Shown: positions 1-45,300 of the stretch, piece after piece
Layout: every line of letters begins with the position of its first letter
Numbering within the stretch: the first letter of the stretch is position 1
Assembly: GCA_030141605.1 (NCBI GenBank)
Contig: JAQGDQ010000173.1
Span: forward strand, 97,001-161,000
Reading direction: 5' to 3'
Origin: Tubiluchus corallicola
Taxonomy: Eukaryota; Priapulida; Priapulimorpha; Priapulimorphida; Tubiluchidae
Length of the DNA stretch: 64,000 nt
Made by a program: the position numbers and the translations under genes
The notes under the pieces: model-generated
Seen by the model: the letters and a program-made list of their open reading frames with translations, nothing else
What the model was told of the DNA's origin: nothing
The model's database searches: none

Positions 1-51
1 GAAAATCAAATTCGGTCTGCGACTTTTCCTAAAGCGTTTTGGTTTTTTTAG

Positions 52-18199
<18,148 letters not shown>

Positions 18200-18498
18200 C
18201 ACATGAACCTATAGGAAATACACGAAAAGCATTTACTTTGTGTCGTATATACAATTATCTATATATAGGTATTCATTGTAAGTGTGTTGTTAAAATATAA
18301 GAAAAGTAAAATGTATGTTTACCAGTAATTTATTATCATTTTAACTACACTAGCATTGCATGTTATGTAAAAATATAGTTTGAGAGCTAAAGAATCCAAC
18401 ACAGAAAAGTTATGCAAATACGTATCACACTTACGTATATTGTTGAGCAATTTTTATGCCACTGTGGTGTTTACAAACTTTCTGTGGTTTATTGAAAA

Positions 18499-18504
18499 AA
18501 TAAA
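18499..18504 (+). promoter_or_regulatory. Candidate polyadenylation signal of ZSWIM8
   Basis: AATAAA about 300 bases after the ZSWIM8 stop, inside an A-rich run. It is the first canonical hexamer I see downstream of the stop, so it probably ends the transcript; transcript data are not available. Confidence 0.45.
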
Positions 18505-19429
18505 AAAAAAATTGTTTACTTATAAAGCAGTTGTACTAATTGTCTTATTTCGTAAATGAAATGGAAATTATGAAATCGAAAATATGATTTTAGACTCTCG
18601 AATGGTATTGTGATGCCGTCTATGATACCGAGGATTCATAATTAACTAAAGAAAATTGTAAAAAAGAAAAGAAAGAAATCAGTAAAATGAAACACTTAAC
18701 AACAGTTTATAGCTGACACTTACGCGTTGAGTGGAAATGCAAACCAAGGGGTTAAACCAAAAATTACTGAGTCACGACTGACTTAATAACAGCAACCAAG
18801 AAGAGAAAAACAAAATGAAACCGAAGCCGAACATGACCGAGAACGCACTGCCCTCGAATCTACGAGAACAGGTTGCACGCTCGAGAAAATTGGCCCCAGA
18901 AAACTGAGCTCTGATTGGCCCAGGCAATTTCACATTCAATACACTACATTTTCACGACGGTTTAATCCTGCGACCCGCCACACTGTGCTCCATGTTAAGA
19001 CATATTGGGGTCATCTTGCCTCGTACACCATTGCCTTATGGTTTCAGTTATATACATTTCCATTCCAAAAACTACACAAATTGTGCATCTGCATCAGATG
19101 TGTCATCTAGTAATTCAAGTAGCTTAACATTGACAGACTGACACGCGAGCATATAGCAAAACAATACAATGGCGCACTGTTTTAGAAATTCTTCCCCAAA
19201 GAGAGTCGTCCTGCACTCGCTGTGTAAACTGGAACTCATCAAAACAAATGTTAATAAACTCAATTATGACTAGACCCGCAGCTTGGTATCAAAACATTTT
19301 GCAGCTGAGATTGTATAATTAATAAAGCAAATGCAGGTTTGATATGAACTCGAAAGTTCATATTAAGAAACTTGTCTAACTATGAAGCAAAGCCGTCATT
19401 AATTTATCGACGTCGCTGTTAATAGTTAA

Positions 19430-19840
19430 AAAACTACGGCCATATCACGTTGAAAACACCGGTTCTCGTCTGATCACCAAAGTTAAGCAACGTAGATCCT
19501 GGTTAGTACTTCGATGGGTGACCGCCTAGGAATACCAGGTGCTGTAGGCTTGCGGGATACCCACACTGTATCTCGACACTAGGCGGAGGAGCTGCACAAG
19601 CAGCCAACGGCTAGAGGGCGGAGGAGGTCAAGTGACCCAACGGCCATGTGTAGAGGAGTAAACCTTCCAAATCAGGAGTGGAGCCCCGAAGGCGGACCAG
19701 TGCAGCATGCTCACTGACTCCGGTAGCTCCTGCAGCCAACCTTGTGCCAAACGTATTGCACCGCTTTCCTTTGGACTACACCAGGTATTGGTGCACACTC
19801 CATTGTCTTCCGAGACAGAAGGATGCCAATCACAACAATA
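19430..19840 (+). mobile_element. 5S-rRNA-headed SINE, complete with 11-bp TSD
   Basis: Flanked by TTAATAGTTAA on both sides (19419-19429 and 19841-19851), a retroposition footprint. The 5S-like head (about 19433-19550) includes TCTCGTCTGATCACC, TGGATGGGTGACC-type and GGAATACCAGGTGCTGTAGG motifs. Its body is internally shorter than the 40731 copy. It ends with a short CAA-rich tail. Confidence 0.9.
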
Positions 19841-20437
19841 TTAATAGTTAACGGAATGTAATAACTTAGTGACAGGTTTGTGAAATCGGGTTTCTTTGTT
19901 CTAACATCAGTGGATAGAAAAACATTCGAAACTAAAACAACAACTGATAGAAAGTCAGTGTCTAAAGGAAGTCATTTACATGATCAGTTTGGCTTTTGTG
20001 TTCAAAAGTTCATCCATGTTGGTTTTTGTGCGTCAAGTTTAACTATGATAGTAATTTTCATCATTGCTAGGTACCATGTGAATTTGTTTATGCGCACACT
20101 GAATTTTGTACACAAAAGTTGTCAATGCTCAGTGTATTATATTGCAAGGTTATTGTCAGCATGTTGTGTATTACACAAAAGACAGAAGTGTTGTGTTTTG
20201 TTTCTCTCGGAAGGCTCGTAGAGAAAACCAGAAAACACTTCAAATTAAACTAGTTTATTAAGCGAGAATTCTACAACACGAAAGTATGATGGAACGCGAA
20301 ATGTTTACAGTAAACGTGAAAATCTGGGAAACGTTTTCAGAGTGTATCTCAACGTTTGAGTGTATCTGATAATACAGGTATACAAGAGAATTTGTAAGTG
20401 TGAATCTGCGTGTGTGTGTGTCAGCGGCCTGCTTCGC

Positions 20438-20521
20438 CTTATATAGCGTGCCCGAGAAGCTTCTAGAAGTTTCATTCCAGAACATTCTACATGGTAAGAT
20501 GATTATTCTAACGGAACATTC
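20438..20521 (-). promoter_or_regulatory. Heat-shock-element cluster and TATA box without a recognised gene
   Basis: AGAAGCTTCTAGAAGTTTC (20455-20473) is four alternating GAA/TTC pentamers, a perfect heat-shock factor site. A second in-phase triple TTC-GAA-TTC lies at 20475-20487, and GAACATTC at 20514-20521. On the minus strand these precede CTATATAAGG (TATA box, 20438-20447) by about 10 bases, the layout of hsp70-type promoters. On the same strand an AATAAA follows about 180 bases on (near 20256), so a solo LTR with a heat-inducible U3 is a possible alternative. No open reading frame follows. Confidence 0.55.
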
Positions 20522-20812
20522 TACAATGTTCGATTTAATTCTAATAGATGCCAGCAATCTCCACAACAAGAAGCACGTGCTGGGGATAACATTAAATTAA
20601 ATTAGATTTTAAGAAAAGGGACCACTTCTAAGAAAATGCAGTACAGTGATGGTTGTGGCTTTAAAAACAACATAGAATTTTATTAAACAAGATAAAAGTA
20701 TTTTTTACGCTACAACAAAAAACAATCGCTACATTTGAATTTTATTACATTAAAATGCCGTTGTAATGTAACTGTATATAACTCTATTGAATTTATTACA
20801 TTAAAATACTAC

Positions 20813-20818
20813 TTTATT
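20813..20818 (-). promoter_or_regulatory. Candidate polyadenylation signal of the NRF-6-like gene
   Basis: TTTATT on the + strand, AATAAA on the coding strand, about 73 bases past the TGA at 20891-20893. A second copy lies at 20792-20797. Confidence 0.5.
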
Positions 20819-20890
20819 GTAAATCGATTGGCAATTTAATATAATATATCAGCAGGATAAGGATCTCAGTTAAGTAGACACACAAGCTTG

Positions 20891-37291
<16,401 letters not shown>

Positions 37292-39195
37292 TTTGACACC
37301 TTTGTAGCACAGTTCTGTCCTTGGTCACATAAAATTGGTGTAATACAGAAAGTCAGCAGTATCAGAAAGTCGTGAATGTCATTCCCAGGATGGGAAATAT
37401 CAAGTTTCACCACATCAGTAAAAGCACTCTTTACAGATATATCTGCATATAAAATTTAACGAAAACTTCCAACTTTAATCAGTAAATTGTTTTTGGTTGC
37501 ATGATTGTTAGTTTCTCTGTGGAGAAGCTAAGAGTAGTTTCTCCTTAGAGAAGCTAAGAGTAGTTTCTCTGTAGAGTAGCTAAGAGTAGTTTCTCTGTAG
37601 AGAAGCTAAGAGCAGTTTCTCTGTAGAGTAGCTAAGAGTAGTTTCTCTGTAGAGAAGCTAAGAGTAGTTTCTCTGTAGAGAAGCTAAGAGCAGTTTCTCT
37701 GTAGAGAAGCTAAGAGTAGTTTCTCTGTAGAGTAGCTAAGAGTAGTTTCTCTGTAGAGAAGCTAAGAGCAGTTTCTCTGTAGAGAAGCTAAGAGTAGTTT
37801 CTCTGTAGAGAAGTTAAGAGTAGTATCTCGGTGGAGACGCTAACAGTTAATAAATATCTTAAGTTTGTAAACTTATAACAATATTAGTAAGCTAACCACT
37901 TAACTAGGCATTACAAACTAAGGTTAAAATATGTTAGCCAAACATTAGTATTTGTACAGAGATGACTACTGACTAGATTATTCTCGAAGCAGACTTTTCA
38001 CTTGTATAAACTTCATAAAGTACCAGTTTTGCAGGCATGTTTTTACCTTTGATACATCACTCACTGATCAACTAACCAACAGCTTGCTATATAATATACA
38101 CCATTTCAGCAATAATAAAATACATATATATGCACTGATTGTTGACTTAGAGATACACCATATTTATCTACATTTACTATCTAAATAAGCGGATCCATTT
38201 CTTAGAGTGGTTACCTGAATGGTAAATGCTAACTTTAGCAAAGACGACAAGCTTACTCAGCACCTTTTCACACCCTGTAACCGGGGTTAAATCTTGCAGG
38301 TTTTGTTTTGCATAAGCTGATACGATAATATAGTAAACAATAAACAACCTTTAACACTGGTAAATAAAATCCACTTTATTAAGGAATATAGTCACAGAAA
38401 TGCAGACATAAATACTGGCTATTACTGATTACGAAATAACAGCACCATTTTGGCATTATGCCAATTTAACTTCCGAACTGACTGAGTTTGTTTGTGCTAA
38501 AAAGCTGTTAGGTAATTGTGCAAAACCTTTCTAGGGTAAAAACGTAACTAAACTAAAAACACCCCCTAAAACTATAAATAAATCAGAAGAAATGCACCAG
38601 ATCATATAGCTGGACATACTTAGTTACCTTACAACTCCTGTAGTTCTGATTGAATATCTATTTGCATTAGATTCTGATTACATTACACTGTATTATTTTA
38701 ACGGAAGTGGTGCTGGCGTAGCAGTGTCTAGTTTTTTTGCTGGATTACTGTTGCGTTTACCTGTCCGAAGGCAGATTTCTTTTATTTTAGAATTCTGCCT
38801 GCCCAATGTCTACAATAGACGTGACGGGCATATGATGATGATGATGACATTGTATAACCGGCAAGACTATTTCTCTGCTGGTTATACAGTGTAACATGTC
38901 TATAGAATCTACAATGATTAGCGTAATTCTACACACCGCTTAGATGCTTACTGATCTATATTTGGAAATTTACTACAAACAACGAAAGAAATAAAAAAGC
39001 TGTTTAGCGGTTACTATTGCAGAGTACAAACTTTATGTAAGTTTTAACCGCCGCGAAACAAGAAAGACCAGACATTTTTAAACAGAACCTGAGAACCTGC
39101 TAACAATGTGATCAAAAATGATCAAACAAACACATTACACGATTGAGCTCTTGATTGTGACTTAAAATATGAAAAAAATGCGATCTGCAAGAAGC
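37292..39195. other. Intergenic region between OGDH 3' end and NRF-6-like gene start
   Basis: Upstream region of the NRF-6-like gene (both neighbours on the minus strand). It contains the 26-bp array at 37511-37836 and otherwise AT-rich unique sequence. I see no convincing TATA box, gene or transposon in the rest. Confidence 0.7.
37511..37836. repeat. 26-bp tandem array upstream of the NRF-6-like gene
   Basis: About 13 copies of GTTTCTCTGTAGAGAAGCTA plus AGAGTA, each with the short inverted repeat TTCTCTGTAGAGAA. It begins about 220 bases before the start codon, so it lies in the putative promoter or 5' UTR region. Confidence 0.93.
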
Positions 39196-39358
39196 TTAAT
39201 AATCTAAATAACTAAAACCAGCAGCTGATTTACGCTGCATGATTTCAAATGGTTTATCTTCCAACAACATTGACTGCAACAAGAGATCCTGTAGTTCCAG
39301 CTGGTGCTGATATTTATTACCTGTTGCTGTTGAAGGTGCTGGTGGCCTGCCAATGTAT
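39196..39358 (-). other. OGDH: OGDH terminal exon
   Basis: Encodes [40 protein letters not shown] and a short tail to TAA at 39196-39198. The conserved PATGNK-like block aligns with vertebrate OGDH, but the tail after it is longer and different from the vertebrate ending. The acceptor CTTTCAG is only 18 bases from a hAT MITE (39376-40345), so the branch point must lie at or inside that element. Confidence 0.9.
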
Positions 39359-42300
39359 CTGAAAGCAATGAAAACCAGGGATGAGAATGACAAATTGCAA
39401 AAAACTCTGAAACAGGCTGGATGTTTGAGGGCAGCAACAAATTGCAAAAAACTCTGAAACAGGCCGGGTGTTTGAAGGCAGCAACAAATTGCAAAAAAAC
39501 TCTGAAACAGGCCGGATGTTTGTGGGCAGCAACAAATTGCAAAAAACTCTGAAACAGGCCGGGTGTTTGAAGGCAGCAACAAATTGCAAAAAACTCTGAA
39601 ACAGGCCGGGTGTTTGTGGGCAGCAACAAATTGCAAAAAACTCTGAAACTGGCCGGGTGTTTGAGGGCAGCAACAAATTGCAAAAAACTCTGAAACTGGC
39701 CGGGTGTTTGAGGGCAGCAACAAATTGCAAAAAACTCTGAAACAGGCCGGGTGTTTGAAGGCAGCAACAAATTGCAATTTTGTGACCATAGAGAACCTCT
39801 AAGTGGACTTAAAATATCAATTACCTTGTTTCATGCATAATTTAAAATACCCAACTATCAAGGATACATGATGTATATGATCGTGAAGCTTCAAAAAATT
39901 AACAAATTTTATTTTGCATATATTTTGTTGCCTATGTTTCATAAATTATAAAATTGAACTTGGTTTTATTCAAATTACGCTTTGGTATTTCGGTTTTTTG
40001 TGTTTGGAGGCCTCCAAGCTTCACATTTGTCAGCAATGAAGATATGCCGCATTGCTATAAAAGACATGCTAAAAATCGCACAGAATCTCAAATAAATGAT
40101 ATTTACGCTTTATTTGAACTATTATAGCCAAAATTTTTCAGCGATTTTTAATATATAGCAGATACAAACTAAGTAGGATAAATACCTCGAGAAAATGCTA
40201 CTGAAAGTTTCGGTTACGATTCCGACGAAAACGAGGTTCAACCCCGAAAAATTTTCTCAACGAATTTACGCGATTTACAAAAATGGCACTACTGGTCTTC
40301 CAAAAACTCAGAATTCCGCGTATCCGCGGAAAATTCTCATCCCTGGAAAACTTGCAGAAAAAGAACATTTGTACGCTCACAAGTGAAACTGGGTACCTGC
40401 TTTGAATACTGATATGTCGAAATATACTAATGATATCTTCACTGACAGTATTTAGAAAGTTACATGTAATCAGATTGTATAATTAGAACATCAACTAAAA
40501 CAAGATTGGGTTTATATGCATACAAGCATTAGAAGATCGTACCACTTTTCTACATTACAATAACAGCACATTTAATGTTCTAAAGACGGTTTAGAGACAA
40601 CTGCTGTAGTACGCTGTGCTAAAAATGCAGAGACTTCAAACCAGGTTAAGCTGTCGAAGAAGTAGGAAATCAAAACCCAGTCTTTGTTCTAAAATTTTTC
40701 CACATATATAAAATATGTTGCCTTAGAACATCTACGGCCAAATCACGTTGAAAACACCAGTTCTCGTCTGATCACCGAAGTTGAGCAACGTAGAGCCTGG
40801 TTAGTACTTGGATGGGTGACCGCCTAGGAATACCAGGTGCTGTAGGCTTGTGGGATACCCACACTGTATATCGACACTAGGCGGAGGAGCTACACAAGCA
40901 GCCAACGGCTAGAGGACGGAGGAGGTTAAGTGACCCAATGGCCATGTGTAGAGGAGTAAACCTTCCAAATCAGGAGTGGAGCCCCGAAGGCAGACCAGTG
41001 CAGCATGCTCACTGACTCTGGCAGCTCCTGCAGCCAACCTGGTGCCAAACGTATCGCTCCGGTTTCCTTTGGACTACACCAGGGAGGAAGAGAGGGGGTT
41101 CCTGTTGTCTGGGCAACTCAGGATCTCCATACACCTTGCCCAGGCGTGTGCCCTGGAGACGTTCAAGGATCGCACTGCTCAGCCACAGTCCATGCTGCAG
41201 CTCTTGGTGCACACTCCATTGTCTTCCGAGACAGAAGGATGCCAACAACAATGCCTTAGAACAAGGGGGACGGTTACAATGAGGGCGATGGAGATTCTCA
41301 TAGCATTTGGCGATGCATGAATAGAGGTGCCCCGCATGTGACTGGTGCGAAACTAAGCAAATGCGCAATGTCAAACGGTTAAATTCGATCAAAAGTTTGT
41401 TATTGCTGAAAAATGACTACACGGATTATTGAAAATACATGTAGCCAGTTTATTACGGTAATAATGGAATTGAAATGAGCTGTTTATCACTTTTCTTCTA
41501 TAAGTAACACTGAAAACTGGCAACAAAAACTACGAATGGCTAAGAAAGGAAACACAAAATTTTTTGTGATTAACAGTGAAAGCAAAAAAAAAACTACGAA
41601 AACTTAAAAAATAAAGAAATACGCATTGCTTTTTAATCTATTCGCATTCCACAATCAATCTTCATCGTCTAAGTTATCTTATTTACTTTGCCACTCACAT
41701 TTTTTATTTATTTTTATTTATTTTATTTATTAAATATATCCACAACGATCATTACAGCATTGTACATAAAAGTATTTAATAACATATTTATTATTATGTA
41801 CACAAGATGCCAAGCCGCAAATGACCCGTGGGGTACTCAAGAAGTAATTACTTGTTTAGAGCACCCCAAATGAATGTGGACTGAGTGTAATAGAAAAGAG
41901 CAGTAAAGGAGTAGAAAGAAGGGTTAATAGAGAATAGAAAGAAGGAGAAAGATGTGATGGTATCTGTATGAAGTAACGTGAACTATAGAAATGTAAAAAT
42001 TGACATAGCCAGCAACGCTATGGATTCCGACAGGGACAGCAGCGTAATTAATCAAATTGATTTATTCTGTATAATTAGAAAAGATTTCACTTTTAAGGTT
42101 GCTTTTGAAGTTATTTATAGATAAAGAATTTTTTATGTATTCGTTGATGTTATAAGTCTAGGGCCAGTGTTAGTGATGAAGTGCCTTGCCGCGTCAGTCC
42201 TGCAATACTTAACAAGATATTGAGTAAGTCTTACGTTAATAGATAATGGGTTTAAAAAGAAAGCTTGATGAAGTTGTAGATGTAAACAGCGGTATTCAGG

Positions 42301-45300
42301 TTTATTAGATCATTTAGCACTAGGACAGAATAATGCTTAAAACGATCACATGCGAGCAGTAACATAACATGACGGCGTCAGAAAAAAGCAACTGGATCAC
42401 AAATACAGAAATAAACGGAAATTTTGTAGAAATCAAAACATTTACAAACAATTGTCTACAGTAGATGCTGTTGTTGCTTGCTAAATACAAACACAGTTAG
42501 TAACACGTGTTAAAGAAAGACAGGATGATTTTTCATACACTACCCCATTTTCAAATCCGATTAAAGGTATACATTTTAACGCAATTAACACTGCAAAAGC
42601 GTTTCTGATAATTAAATTACAGATTAAAAACTTAATTAACGGCAGGCGATCCCAATTAGTGATGACATCACAAACTAACGTAATTTTCAACAGCGACAAT
42701 ATTCTACGAGCGTATTGCACATGTTTCCGAAAGCGTTTCTGAAGTACATAATGTATGCATAAGTTTATGTTTGGTGGGACAGGAATATGCATTAGCCCAT
42801 GTTAGTTGAAAATTATTCTATTATGAGGTGACACCAGTTCTGCACACAGGGTTAGTACCACTACAATGTGCATATCGTGGTGACATCTATCATTAATAAT
42901 GAGAAAACAGCATGAGCTGACACTCTTTAATGTAGTAGTGTACTGGCATGTCAGCTGACAGATTTATGAACCATTTGTTCAAGGCAAAGTGGATTTGTGA
43001 AACTAACACAAGCAGTGGACTACGGGAATCAACATCGTTACCTGATTTCGTGCTTCCTACGTAATGCAGTAGTGAATCGAGGCTGAACATATCCCCATCC
43101 GCCCATGTTCTTGTGCTCTTCTTGAGTCCAGACGATCTCCGCACCTGGATAACGCTTTGCTTCCTTTTCAACCAAATCAAAAGGAAAGGGAGATAACTAC
43201 AAAAAAATTATAAATTATTAAAAATTGAGAAATTACGAAATTTTTCTTTTAACCAAAAAAAATTAAAAATTTGATCAGCAAAAATTGTGGATGTTAACAT
43301 AAAAAACTACACGAATCTCTAATAAAAGTGATGAATGATACAGGGTGTCCCAGAAGTTCTATTTCTCTATTTTTAACAAACAAAGCAAAACGTTTGAATA
43401 TTGGTACAGATAAACTAAAACCTCGAGCAATTCATTTGGTCAAATTAGTCAAAAAATCCGGAAAGAACTACTGCAATAGTAGCTTTGTTATATTCGCTAC
43501 CTTCTTCGGTACCTTCAAGAACTTTAGTGGCAAACCAGACGGCAATGAGGAAGTTTCTCACTGAATATAAGGGGTGAGGAAGCCCTGTACTTTGTTGAAA
43601 AATTATATTGTTTCATCCAGGGATGAGAATGACAAATTGCAAAAAACTCTGAAACAGGCCGGGGGTTTTGGGGCCACGTAGGCCCCCAATGGGTTTCAAG
43701 GGAACCCCCTTGAAGCCAGCAACAAATTGCAATTTTGTGACCATAGAGAGCCTCTAAGTGGACTAACAATATCAATTACCTTGTTTCATGCATAATTTAA
43801 AATACCCAACTATCAAGGATACATGATACCTAATTGTCTCAAAAACGTCTAAGTACTGGCCGCTCCTATGCAAAAGTATATATGAAAACTGTCTGCAATT
43901 GACTCAAATAACTCCGCATAATTCATTCTATATTTTTATACACAGAGATATACACGTGGTTACACTGATGTACGTGATGTAAACAAAGTGACGGCCTGCC
44001 AACTACCGGTCAGCTTGTGAAATGGTCTTCCAAAAACTCGGAATTCCGCGTATCCGCGGAAAATTCTCATCCCTGGTTTCATCCATATGGTGCTCTGGAT
44101 ATCTACCAAATTTCAGTTGGTGGTTAAAGAACCTCTTTCCAGGCTAATTTCGCACATCATTTTGAATATAGCTGTTGTCGCAATAACAACGAGGTTCAAG
44201 GCAAAAATAAATACGTAAGTAAAAAAATTGTACAAGTCCTCTTTAGCTTCATGGAGCAGCCGGCCAATATATGACAAAAATTTAAAAGGAAAATGAGAAA
44301 CTACAGTGTGTACTGACTTTTGAGACACCCTGTACATTATAATGATTAAAAAATACCTGTTCAATTCTGGCAATCGCTACTTCGTTTTCCATATTTACTT
44401 TCTCCCTTTCTTTTATCAAGTCGTAATAAACTTTGCCAGAGCAAAATATCAATCTTTTTACATTAGCACTGTTTCCTTTAGCTGCCCCTGTTTCAGGAAT
44501 CAACCTTTGAAAGGTAGAACCTAGGAAAAACAATTACTAAACATGGTGCTACTAGCTTATAATAGTGTCAAATTTTGGCGTGAAAAAGTTTGCTAATATT
44601 TAAATACCGTTGCTAAACAAAAACATTATTTCTTATTAAAACATTAGATAGACAGCCTGGAAGGCTTTTACATTAACACAAAGTTACTGACCTTCGGTCA
44701 TTTCATCAAAGCTGCTACGTGCATCTGGATGTCGGAGCAAACTTTTCGGGGTGAGCAAAACTAACGGCTTGCGAAATGGCAGAAGAATCTGACGACGCAA
44801 GATGTGAAAAAGGTTAGCAGGAGTCGTACAATTTGCCACAATCCAGTTGCAGTCATTGAGCTGTTCAATTGCAAATGTGTTTGCAACCGGCTGAAAATAT
44901 AACAGTAATCATGATAAATAAACTAGTTTAATCTTTTATTGTTACTAACCTAGCCACTGGGGGGGGGGGGCAAGCCAGCCCAACTCAGTGCCAGTCCCAA
45001 GCCCGGATAAATAGGGAGGGTTAGGGTCAGGAAGGGCATCCGCCTGTAAAAACTGCGCCAAAACCTTCTATGAATGAGTCGGTGAGACTTAAAGGTAAAG
45101 CCCACAAAGAAGTGGTCAGACCCGCTCTAATCTATGGGCTGGAAGCAGCTTCTCTAAAGAAGACCGAAGAGAAGAAAATGGATGTGGTGGAGATGAGGAT
45201 GTTGAGATGGGGGGACACCTGAAAAGAAGAGTCGGTGAGGATCATGTGGGGAGGGAGGCCTTAGAGAGAAGAACATAAATGAAGAGATGGTCAACAACAG

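Larger units (their letters stand above)
18200..20890. other. Intergenic region between convergent genes
   Basis: Separates the ends of ZSWIM8 (+) and the NRF-6-like gene (-). It holds the ZSWIM8 3' UTR, a complete 5S SINE (19430-19840) and a heat-shock-element/TATA cluster (20438-20521). The short reading frames here (for example 19880-20221) have no recognisable similarity or composition that suggests a gene. Confidence 0.8.

Noticed and set aside
19880-20221. 113-residue open frame
   Set aside because: No recognisable domain, AT-rich biased composition, no splice or promoter context; it looks like a chance frame.
39196-39789. Three overlapping minus-strand frames of 137-197 residues with repeated [10 protein letters not shown]-type peptide
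   Set aside because: They arise from the tandem repeat inside a hAT MITE. Only the part 39196-39358 is real coding sequence (OGDH terminal exon), separated by a splice acceptor.
40731-40850. Functional 5S rRNA gene
   Set aside because: The 5S-like part diverges from canonical 5S at many positions, continues into a shared SINE body, and the whole unit has target-site duplications.
40976-41392. Open frames of 84-127 residues in SINE bodies (also 55310-55606 and 56061-56322)
   Set aside because: They are parts of the GC-rich SINE body seen in several copies and both orientations, with no conserved protein signal or start context.
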